Origin: Apostichopus japonicus
Lineage: Eukaryota; Echinodermata; Holothuroidea; Aspidochirotida; Stichopodidae
Reading direction: 5' to 3'
NCBI RefSeq assembly: GCF_037975245.1
Contig: NC_092565.1
Location: 8,466,999 to 8,530,998 of the forward strand
DNA: 64,000 nucleotides
The translations under genes and the position numbers were made by a program. The notes beneath the pieces were generated by a model. The model was not told the DNA's origin and searched no databases. It saw only the letters and a list, made by a program, of their open reading frames with translations. Of this stretch, positions 13,851 through 25,900 are shown one piece after another. Each line of letters starts with the position of its first letter. The first letter of the stretch is position 1.

Positions 13851-14434
13851 CACAAAGCTGACACTAAATTGAGGGGGTTCCTATAAAATTGATTTTGTCG
13901 TAAAATAATAGACGGTGTCTATGTACGGGAAAAAATCTCTATTGCCAAATTTTCAAGTCAAGTTGCATGAAAAAGGAGGAACAGAACGACAGTACTTTGT
14001 TTTCCACAACATATCTTTCAAAATCAGACTGTCAAATAAGTGAATAGAGCAGAAATTCACACACGTAAAGAATGTACACTGCATCTGAAGATCTCCTTAC
14101 GAGATCATGACACATGGTGATCTTTTTGCTTAATGAAACTATCTTTCTCTCCATGGCAACGTGTCCTTTAGCTAATCATTGCATTTAAGGAACAGCGTAA
14201 GAGGAGGAGGGGGTAGCAGGGAAAACCCCTCACTTCCATGCTCAGTAGCGAGAAAACGTTCAGCCGAGACCCCATTTCCAATCCCCATATTGCAAATGAA
14301 TTCAAGATCCTGCGGCAAGTAGTTTACAATTCACTTTCCCGCTCAAGTTACACATCCAAAACCTAGAACCTCCACCGCCCTTTTCCTTTCCACTTTTCCT
14401 TCGCCCTTTTAATATGGTATTTCCAGCAACACAA

Positions 14435-14640
14435 AAACGTTATTAAAGCGTTATTAAAACGTTTCGTCCTTTCTTTTGATAACGTTATTTGTGGTGTAAT
14501 AAATTTTTCACGAAAACGTTTTCCGCCTATTATTTCAAAACATTTTTCGTTAAAACATTAATATAACATTAATATATCATAAAAAAGGTTATGCCGACGT
14601 TTTTATAACACCACATTTAACGTTATAAAAACATATTTTA
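14435..14640. repeat. AACGTT-rich inverted-repeat block
   Basis: Many copies of AACGTT, CGTTAT and TTAAAACG occur in 200 bp. Two arms face each other: AACGTTATTTGTGGTGTAAT at 14481-14500, and at 14600-14623 the imperfect reverse complement (read on the minus strand as AACGTTAAATGTGGTGTTAT). This could be a MITE or another palindromic repeat. Confidence 0.6.
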
Positions 14641-16651
14641 GATTTCTTTTAAAATGTTATGATAACGTATAGTGTTTGCTGGCGGCCAGATCCATATATG
14701 GACGTTAAATGGATGTGTGCCGAGAGATTGGCTTCGGTCAGCTTGCGAGTCTACAAGCCTCCATGGCTTCTTTCGCGAGTTCCTGTTTGCGGGAAGATCA
14801 CATATACATACATACATACATACATATATGCAAAGACTTAAAGAACCCAAAACGTGTCACCATAATTTTTTTTACAAAGCCGGCAGAAACTGATTATTAA
14901 TCCCAGGGTTAGGTGCCTGAAACTTATCACGTAGGCCTCAGGATATAGCCAGTGGGTCTGTGATTGTGCTCCTGCCTTCACAAATCACCTTTGTTTTTGT
15001 TTTTAAACAAGAGGGAACCATACCAAGAAAAAGTTACTTTTTAATTATGAGAACCGGCACTCTTAGTTCTTCTCATTTATGAACCAAATGGAGTATATGT
15101 TTAGGTTTTTGCAAAAACTGGAGAAACCCCTTCCCATGCGACCTATAGGACCCCCACCCCCCCCCCCCCACTGTACTGACTCTGTTAACTTCAAAAAGGA
15201 AAAAAGATAGAAAATAAAACAAAATCAAGAACGTGTTATTCTTTTATCTGTAGACTAAGATAAGCATTGTGCAATTACTAGAAAGTTCTTGGGAATTTAT
15301 TTTGCACAATTTATTAATAGTAGTGATTTTTCTGCTGATGTTATGTTAATTTTATACTCTGCATAACATCATCAAAGAGCTCTGTGTTGTTAGAACCATT
15401 GCAATAATTTTCATTTGCAAGTTATTGACCGTTACGCTGAAGATTTATTATGTCGTTTACAGACCAAGTTTTATCATAATTTCGTCACTGCTGATGTGAC
15501 TTTAGTGGCATAAAGTACCAGGTTCTCAAAAGAAAATTCATTTATCTTTAAAACGGTAATTGTAATTTATTTGATCCCAGATAAAAAAAGTTTTTATTCG
15601 TGGGAGGGCGCCAGAGACTTTCAAAGTTATCACATTTTCTGACAACGTGTCCATGCCAAGGCACTGCACTACGCAGAGACCAGGTATAGTGGAACTGAAA
15701 CTACGTAACTGTAAAATAGCAGCACAAACACCAGGCATGCAGACTAAACAATAACAGCTGACTCGACAATCGAAATTAGTTTTAATTAATCAGTATTCAG
15801 TACTGGACAACTAGCGACAGCAGAAGATACGTCCTAAAGATGTAGCTACCGAGACGTATTGTTTTGATAGTTCGTTGTATTCGTAGCGTTGTTTTCTAAG
15901 AGTGACATTGCTGCCGTTTATGGATTGCAGTAGGTTTCAAAGCTTCGCTGCTTGACGTTCTGTCCAATAGTATCCTAACGTAGCCAACAGAATTAAGTTA
16001 GGATACGAGTGATTCCTAGGCTACACTGCAGACTACTGTACACCATTGTTGTTCAACTTCAAGTTGAAGTAGCTTGATGTTAATTATGATCACTTATGCA
16101 TTACACCCGATCTTGGTCTTGTAGAGCAGGAGAAGCCGTTAATGCATTAGCACATAGATTATTAGTGATAATGTAGCACTCAATGACATATATATTTCGA
16201 AGACCGTTAATGCAAGCAATATTGCAAATATATATACTGCCAGTATAACTTAAGCCTAGGCCAATCAATGGTCAATATTATACCATATCGTACGCTTTAG
16301 TCTGCTATTTGTTGCGAAGTCTGCTTGGACTTGTAAATTAGTCTGGCGTAGGCCTACCAAATACTGGACTTGTGGAAGTCAAACGTAGAGGTAGGGTATC
16401 CACAAGTTTGTCTACTCTTTGACAACTTTAAGACCAAGTTGAGCTCTGTATCATGTGGACTGTGGTATTGATTTCATCACCAGCGATAGTAAATATTGAC
16501 ACTTCACAATGTTGCCAGCTCCATTTGCAGCCTAAAAGTACATCTTGCATCCCTGCCTTGCAACCATCACTGATTATTATTTAACATAGGTTGGGAAGCA
16601 CAATTACCGAAGTAGACTACTACTGCTACATTGAACTTAACAGTGGAAGAG

Positions 16652-16979
16652 ATGATGGCTTCCGATGCCTGTTTCAAGTTTGCACTTATTCTGTGTGTTC
16701 TGTCAGCTGTCTTCCTTCAAGGTGATGGAGACATTCACAGGATCAGGAAACCAGCTTCCAGCCTTCATCTTAAATCATCTCAACAAATTAATACTCTTGA
16801 TAAAGAGGATTATGACACAAAAGTATATCCTGGGAACTCTGAGAATTATGATACAGATGAAGATTTAGACCAAACAAAGGACTACATGTGTGCTCTTTTA
16901 GCAACATTCCTGGTTGGCTTGACAGGAATTTTGCCACTTGCTCTTCCAATTGACTCAAAGCAAGTTGGTGAAGGATCAG
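16652..16979 (+). CDS. SLC39A13: ZIP13 exon 1
   Basis: Encodes residues 1-109 plus one base: signal peptide, acidic Asp/Tyr-rich luminal linker and TM1. Donor CAG|GTAAGC; phase 1. A second Met directly follows the first. Confidence 0.9.
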
Positions 16980-19900
16980 GTAAGCAAAGTATCGGTAATA
17001 TTCTACAACTATACTGTAACACAAAAGACAGCTCTAGAATGCAGACACAGAACTGTAAGCATTGCTTGAACTTAATTTCAGCAATTTTTCTTCCATTACT
17101 CAAATCATTTGCTGTCATTCTAATCCTCAAATTCTGTAAGTGCAGGGATGTTTGGTTAAAAAGAAAGACAAATTGTGTGTTAATTAGCTTCTCAGCTTAG
17201 AACTGGGTTGATTTGAATGTAACCTATGAGTGCATTAAACAATGGTTTTTGGACACACTGACTTGTATAGGCTCTTTTTAGTTAACAGTAGGTTCTTTGT
17301 GCTGGCACATTAGATGATTTATCCTCCCAACTTAGCTTAGCAAGTGTCCCAATGTGTTTTTCACAAAAACGGAAGACAAAAGATGATCCAAACCGTTATG
17401 ATCAAAGTAACTTCTTTTGTGTTAGGTTACTATCTGTACATCAGCTAGACTGTTATTTGTGTGTGTCCAATGTTAAGAATGAAAAAATATGGTATGGATC
17501 CCCAAATTATAATTTATCCTTTCTAGGCCTAGAACTTCCTTGTTATACTCAACTTGCATCAATACAAAGGACATTGTATGCAATTAAAATCATCCAAGTG
17601 AATTACGGAGTCCGGATGCATTCTTCTTGTGAATCTGTTGTCATGGAAATGGCTTGTAGCTTTGTCCAAATTTTGTCAAACTACGAATAATGTGGACGTG
17701 CATGTTGGTAACATATTACAACTTTTAGGCTTTATATGTAGAAATTAGAGAATTTATTCAACTGAAACTATAGCTCAAGTCTTGAGTACATCATGGTAGG
17801 ACCCACCATGTAACATGTTAATTGTGTGTCATCCTTACTGTACACAATAAATTATGATGTACATCAATACATATTGCACATGTACAAACTGATCAATGTT
17901 TGTCAGTTCCATTGTAAAAATTAGTATGACCATCAAAGACACAGATTTGATATTTGCAATAAGTTTAGCGTTTAGAACTATATATATTTAGACCAACGGT
18001 TAATGATTACCAACCAAGCAGTAAGTGCTGCACAGTAAGACTTAGGTACTCAAAGATCTGTTAATTGTTTATATAGCAACCTATTGTAGCTATTGAAATT
18101 ATGGTCAAAGAACTATTGTTTTAAAATTAAATACATGTGAATTGTGTCACTAGTAGATTCATTTTTGCCTGTATTGTTAATGAAGTGTTAATGAATGTGC
18201 CATCCATCAAAGGGATTGATGTCTGACTGTTATTCAGTTGTGTAGTGTACTAAAGTACACATCCTAGCAGCAAATAAAGATTCCGAGAGCCTTAGTGATA
18301 ATCTAATTGCTATTGTTCTGGGATTAAATGTTGATACGATGGCACCTTTGACCAAGGGGACCAGATATAATCTCTTATCTCTCCCTGTTCATTCATTGTT
18401 CTTAAATACATACTAAATGTCAACTGGTTAAACTTCAGTTATAACAATTATTTGCTGTGTAATGGAAAATTGGGATTTGTTAGAGTACAATAAGGATGGA
18501 AAATGTAATATGGTATGCCTGTTGTGAGCCAATTTACTGCTCTACGTGGCAAATATCTTAATTATCAAATCAAAATTTCTTGTCTTAGCATGTGCTTGGA
18601 CTGTAACTGTGATATATATGTATACAGTTTATTAACATATTGCATTCTACTGTGTGTACTGTACCTGTAAGGGTAATAATGAAGAGATCTTAATCTGCCT
18701 CTATAATGTATCATGTTTTTTACAGACCAGTAATGAATCATTAATGGAACCTCTTTCTTTTACTCTCTCTCTCTCTGGGTCGTTTCACATCAGGATTTGT
18801 GTCTTTGTGCATCCCAATAGTACCCATGACGTGTTCTGTGAACAGAACAATTCTTGATCAAGTCCTTTTACAAAATTTCTGCAGTGAAAATGTAGCCATA
18901 AAGTACTTGATAAAATGGCTTATATGATAACATTAAGAATGCTTTCCTTCTTTCTACTTAGATGGAAACAGAAAGTTAAATTTGTTCCTGAGCTTTGCAG
19001 TTGGTGGACTACTTGGTGATGTGTTCTTGCACCTACTACCAGAGGCTTTTGTACACTTTAAACCAGGTACAATAGTGTTACCATGTACTGTACAGCAGTG
19101 TTATCTACAATAGTGTTATCATGTATGCACAGGGCTTAACACTAACCTAAAAAATTCCATTGGTAGGGCACTGACCGTCTACACAGCACTAAGTCTTTTA
19201 AGGAGCAGTAAAAGTGTCTAATCAGACCATTTCATTTTGGATATATCAGTAAAAATACAACTCATCAGACTGTAAATTGTTATTTTTCCAGAACGAAAAG
19301 TTGATTACAGTTTGACAGTTTCATTTTTTAAAGGTCTACGGACGCTTTTGAACAGCATTGTCCTAATCACTCTAATAGGCATTGGAAATCATGACAATAG
19401 CTTCAACTCCCATAAAAATCCATTAAAGATTGACCATTTTACCAGTCTTTTCTTCATTCTAGTTTTATTCATGAATAATAAACATTAGCTACTTTTGCAC
19501 ATTGATGACCAGTATAAAGGGAGTGACTATCTAATTTTCTGTTATGTTATTCCCTTTTTCTTACAACATTCATTTCAAGGACACTGAAAACAGGTTTGTG
19601 GCCTAAGCCAATCAACATGTCTCAGTCACTGGAATATACTATATTCCTTCAACTTCTTCTCTCCTTTCTCTTCCAGAGGATAAAGCGGCAAGAGTTAGGA
19701 ACGGAGTGTTTCTGTTGGCTGGACTTTTAGTCTTCTTAATTTTGGAGGTTATATTCGGCGAAGACGACAAACAGATGCAAAATGACGAAACTGTTGCGGT
19801 TAGTGTAGTTCTCTGCTTTCATTCACATCTTTATTGTCACTGCTCAGTTTAATCCAACAATATGTTTTACTCTTTTCGCTTCCTCTAAGCACAAGATAGA

Positions 19901-22900
19901 GGTAATTTTCCAGTGGTGAAAGTATATTCATTGAATACTAGTCACAAGTGTTGAGTGATAGTTGAAGTTGACGGATAGATATGAACCACGGAGTAACATC
20001 AGAGGGATCATCAATTACCATTGTCCTCTAACAGATCATTTGAGCTTTCAGGGTCACAAAAGTTGTGGTGTATGATCCTACCTTGTGTCGCCACTTATCG
20101 CTAATTGAATGTCACATACATACATGCACTAAGTGTATGAGTGGGTAGTACTGTTGCTACATCATCACAGTAATTCAATACAATACAAGCTGTGCATATA
20201 TACTATCTGCAGTATGGTTTTATCCTTAGAGAAAGTAGCCTTCTTTGGGGCAAGGAAGACTATTAAACGTGATAAATGCCAACAAAGATATGAAAGCCTA
20301 ATGTTGTTTATCATTCTTAGGAAGGTTGTAAACTGTCTTGTATTCTGCATATATACAGTAAATGGAGAGTGGTTTCTCCCAACTCAGATTTGTTTGAGAA
20401 TGCTCAGTCAGGCATTGATAACCTCAGCCAGAGTTTGCATGAGCAGGTTCACTCTAAACAAGCTCTGCATAAATTTTAATTAAAATTATCAAGTCAACAT
20501 GGTACTGTAGATGATATATGTATCTGATATTAAAAGTTAATGAAGCGTATGGCCTCATTCTGAGGTCTTTGTCGGTTTAATTATTTTGTGCCCTGGATGG
20601 ATTTTTTTTTTCTCATTATAGAAGTATTAGAACATATTGGCCAACTTGCAATTTAAATTTTCTTTGTGATGCAGACCGCGTGGTTTGTTTTTTGGTTTTG
20701 ATACCAATGTGTCAGTAACTATTGCGATCCTGCTGGCATGTGTATGTGTGCATATGTAATATGTGTTTGTGTGTGTATGTGTGTGTGTATGTGTGTGTGT
20801 TTGGGTGTGCATGTATTTGTTTGTATGTGTGACTGCCAGCTTGTAAACATGGTATCTCAAGAAACAAAAGTTGAGTCAATCTCATGCTTGGTAGATACAG
20901 TAGATGCCCCATGGTGTGTAGATGTGCCCTATTGTTTGTGGTTCCCATCTCATGCATATTGATGAGTGAGCTGGGCTTAACATAAAAGTCTTTTAAATGT
21001 CAATAATGTCAACAGATATCTCAAATGGTGGAAAAATTAGCTCAAGGGGTCAATAGGTTAGCTCAATTGGGTCTCAGATTGGCAATTTGTGTTGTGATTA
21101 TACCAGATGACTTGTAGATTGTCAAAATATTTAACAATTTCATGTAGAGCTCTCAGTTTTTAATATCAAATCTGAAAAGGATGTGCATTAGGAATTGGAA
21201 TAAAAATTCTATTTTTAAGTTACCAGGTGAACTAAATGGTTAAAGCTTTGTAAACATGATAACTGTTTCCTGATACCATTCTTTATAACTTGCTGCATTA
21301 TAGTCAATAGATAATCTTCATTTTGGTGTGCACAAGTTCATGTATATTACCACGAATGGCTTACTACACTATGAATATGTTCAGGCGTCCTAACAACTTA
21401 AAGTTTTCTGATATTTCTGATATCTCTGTGGGTTTAATTTTTGTGTAAATAGTACAATTTGCATAACACATACAAAACGAGAAGGATATGTGATGCTATT
21501 AGAAAACAGTATTGTTCTCTTAATATGTTTATAGTTCTTTATTGGATTTCCATTTAAATGCAATGTCATCAGTATTGATACTAATTCAGGCTGATGTTGT
21601 AATAATGAAGAGAATTGTAAAGAACGAATCAGAGAGGAGGGAGTAATGCATGTACAATCAGCATGACTTTGTTGGCTATGACAGATTGATTAGTAGTCAG
21701 CTGAGTGCTTTTAGAAAGATAATTCAATACTCTAGTGTGTCTCAGACAATGTGAAATATTTTGTTTTGTTGTTTTGTGTGTGAATGAGTCACAGTATACT
21801 GGACAGAACAGACTTAATGGGTCTGAGTGCACTGGTCTGAGGAGACTAAATGGGTCTGAATACACTGGTCTGAGGAGACTAAATGGGTCTGAATACACTG
21901 GTCTGAGGAGACTAAATGGGTCTGAATACACTGGCTAAAGAGACTAAATAGGTCTGAGTGCACTGGTCTGATGAGACTAAATGTGTCTGAATATACTGAT
22001 CTGAAAAAAACTAAATGGGTCTGTGAATATACTGGTTTGAAGAGAATGAATGGGTCTGAATACACTGGTCTGAGGAGACTAAATGGGTCTGAATACACTG
22101 GTCTGAGGAGACTAAATTGGTTTGAGTGCACTTGTCTGAGGAGACTAAATAGGTCTGAGTGCACTGGTCTGAGGAGACTAAATAGGTCTGAGTGCACTGG
22201 TCTGATGAGACTAAATGTGTCTGAATATACTGATCTGAAAAAAACTAAATGGGTCTGTGAATATACTGGTTTGAAGAGAATGAATGGGTCTGAATACACT
22301 GGTCTGAGGAGACTAAATGGGTCTGAGTGCACCGGTCTGAAGAGACTAAATGGGTCTGAATACACCGGTCTGAGGAGACTCAATGGGTCTGAGTGCACCA
22401 GTCTGAAGAGACTAAATGGGTCTGAATACACAGGTCTGAGGAGACTAAATGGGGTGACTACACTGGTCTGAGGAGACTAAATGGGTCTGAATACACTGGT
22501 CTGAGGAGACTAAATTGGTTTGAGTGCACTTGTCTGAGGAGACTAAATAGGTCTAAACACACTGGTCTGAGGAGACTAAATAGGTCTGAACACACTGGTC
22601 TGAAGAGACTAAATGGGTCTGAATACACTGGTCTGAGGAGACTAAATGGGTTTGAGTGCACTGGTCTGAGGAGACTAAATGGGTCTGAATACACTGGTCT
22701 GAGGAGACTAAATGGGTCTGAATACACTGGTCTGAAGAGACTAAATGGGTCTGAATACACTGGTCTGAAGAAACTAAATAGGTCTGAGTGCACTGGTCTG
22801 AAGAGGCTAAATGGGTCTGAATACACTGGTCTGAGGAGACTAAATGTGTCTGAATACACTGGTCTGAAGAATCTAAATGGGTCTGAGTGCACTGGTCTGA

Positions 22901-25900
22901 AGAGGCTAAATGGGTCTGAATACACTGGTCTGAGGAGACTAAATGTGTCTGAATACACCGGTCTGAAGAAACTAAATGGGTCTGAGTGCACTGGTCTGAA
23001 GAGTCTAAATGGGTCTGAATACACTGGTCTGACGAGACTAAATGGGTCTGAGTGCAATACTTAAAGAGAACAGAACTATCCTTGGGTTCAGTAATACTCT
23101 ATTTCTTGTAGGACAATCCTAACTTCTGGTTATCCAAGTAGTCAATTGTATCCAGGCAGTGGGAGTCAACATGCTGTACCTGTAATACAGTAAGAAACAA
23201 GATATATTAGAGTCCTTCCTACTGAGTATGCTACTTTCAAACTGGTATAGAACTGTACTTTGTTTCGCATGCCATTGTTTGAATGTGTGCACACAGTATG
23301 TAACAGGAAGTGAAACCTGGTTGACACTGTTTACACAACTTTCTGAGCAATAGAATAGATCTTGCTGAATATGTCTTTCAGGATGATACATGTACTACAT
23401 AGCTCTACGGGATACATATGGTGAACTCCTAAATTGTACCATTTTTTGATAGCCAGGCAACTGATGTGATATTTCCTTTCATGATTTGAAAAAAAAATGT
23501 ACATAATGTGTATTTGGGTACCCACCCTAATTTTTGACTTGGAAATTTCTGAGAATGCAAAGAAGTGTTAACTATTTAATATATCTCAACTGTTCCTTAT
23601 GTGTTAAGGGTATTTGGGGTTTACCTAACTTAAGTTGCTTAGTATTTCACCTGTTTATTCATTGCAAACATTTCCTATTCATTCACAGAGGGACAGGGGT
23701 TTGTCTCCACATTCCAATGGCCACTCTGCAGTTAGACACAGGACAACAATGAAGAATGGTCATACGAAAACTGCAAAGAATGACCTAAAGAGAGATGTCA
23801 ATGCAAATAAGGTGAAAAATAAAGGAGATGGTAAACAAGGGAAATGTGTTGCTGAGAAGAAACAGGTTTGTTCACAAATACTTGTGGTATTGTACTGTAC
23901 TTGTGGTTTTAAAATGCTATCATTTTGTGCAAAGCCAAGGTTTACTTATGTACAGTATAATGATCAACAATGTCACTTGGAATCATGTGAATGTAACTTT
24001 TTACATATCTTGAACCTTGACAGTCTTGCATATATGTTGTCAGTGTTTTTCCTTTTGTTTGCATAGTTTGATTAAATTATAGCATATAGATGTATTTTTC
24101 TATTAAATCTATTTTGTAGCCAATCTTTTCAGTTCATTAAAGTTGGAAACTCTTCCAGGGAATTGAGTTTCTACAATAATTGGTAACCTTTAAGAATATT
24201 GAAATATTTGTGGTCTCATTTTGTCTTGCAGGTGACAGGGTATTTGAATCTACTTGCCAACTTTATAGACAATTTTACTCATGGTTTAGCTGTAGGAGGC
24301 AGCTTCATGGTTAGCTCAAAGGTGAGTGGTGCCACACCATTTATAGTGACATAACAGGATAGTTTTATGAGAATAAACTCTAGACTAGGGACCGCACATG
24401 AAAAATATGAGCCATGTTTTAGTGACATTTTGTATCCAGTCCTTAGTATGCAATACTTGGGGATGATGGCGAGATTGGAAATATTATGTGGAAACTATAA
24501 AATAATATAAAACTCTACATCCATATTCTTCATCTGTTGGTATATCCTGTGTCAAAGAGCTCCTCTTCCAAAAAAAAAAAATGGCTAATTTGCTAGACTT
24601 TGCCATATCAACACAAAAGTGTGCATGAAGTAACCCTTAATAGTTGAATATTTACAGCATTTATGATCTCCTACTTTCACATTAATTGAAATATTCAAAG
24701 CAGTTTGAATTCCAGTCCACTTAATGATATTAATGTATGACAGCTGTACGACAGCAGCTGATCACACACACTACAGTATTGAGGAAGTACAGTATATATA
24801 CCGTATAGTTCTTGAAATTAGGGCATCATCTCAACACAAATAATGGATATTGGTAGACCTACAATTTAGGTACTACAATTTAGGTCCTGACATCCATATG
24901 ATGTTCACCTTTGTTGGTTAGAATTGTTTATTTTATAAGGAGGATATCGTAAAGATTCTAGGTTCACAGGACCCGCGTGTAAATAACATAGCATATAATA
25001 ATTTAAATAAATTTTGTATTATCGCATGCACAGAGGTGTGTACTATTCTATTTGGTTTGAAAACTTGTATAAGGACACTAATTCCAGACAGTATATTTTC
25101 TGTGTGTGTTGAGAATGAGTTGTGTTGTCTGTTCACTAAATGGATTAAAAATGTACATGGTTTCTAGGTTACTTTGGTGACTGATTACATTTATCATACT
25201 ATTAGCATACTAAATTGAACTGTTTACATTAGCTGGATGTATAGGTTCTGCTGCAGTGACATCTGATGAGTTAAGTAAACAATGATGTACATCTCTAAAT
25301 TTACAACAGCCAGCAGTTTGCATTGGGATATTGCATTTTCAGTTGTTATTCAGTTTTCCTGTCACTACTAACACACACTATTTATAATGGTATCAAGATC
25401 TGTTCAGCTGCAGTGTTTTCAGTTGTTTTATAATGATCCTTATTTTCATAATCGGTCAGTCAACATTTTAGAGGGGATGCGAGAAAGTTGTTATGAAAAT
25501 GGCAAGACATTAATGTAGCAGGTAATGCAAAATCACTTCAATCAATCTTACTACAGTGTGTGGAGTTGAGAACTTCTGCCCTAACAAAAATGTGGCATCA
25601 AAGTTGTGCTGTAAATAAGCTGCTTGATCATACTGTGCTGGGCTTGTTTGCATGATAAAACATGGACGACAAACTAGAGCATTGCTCCACATTGAGTATT
25701 ATTGTAAGCTGATGCTGAGATGATGGTATGCGAGATACCCTTTGACATCTGTGATTTGTTACTTGATCACCGAGTCATTTGATATCGTTCTCCCTAAACA
25801 ACAAGCTAAAAAGTCAAATTGGTTACAAGGTTGATGTACTGTTTAGTGTTACCTTTAAAGCATGTGTAGGCCAGAGATATTTAACATGTAATCTTGAATA

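Larger units (their letters stand above)
12338..16651. other. divergent intergenic region between FAM53 and ZIP13
   Basis: About 4.3 kb separates the two start codons and must contain both promoters and any non-coding first exons. It holds a short CpG-richer patch near 13795-13850, an AACGTT-rich inverted-repeat block at 14435-14640, a tata/cata simple repeat near 14805-14830 and a C-run near 15155. No coding exon is recognised. Confidence 0.5.
19799..23688 (+). other. ZIP13 intron 3
   Basis: A 3.9 kb phase 0 intron. It carries a TG-rich microsatellite near 20740-20830 and the 33-bp minisatellite at 21795-23064. Confidence 0.85.

Noticed and set aside
16631-16651. ZIP13 start at 16631
   Set aside because: The codon there is TTG; the first ATG in frame is 16652, directly before a good signal peptide.
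21629-23064. Long plus and minus open frames with 11-residue repeats
   Set aside because: They arise from a 33-bp minisatellite inside ZIP13 intron 3; both strands are open only because the period is a multiple of three.
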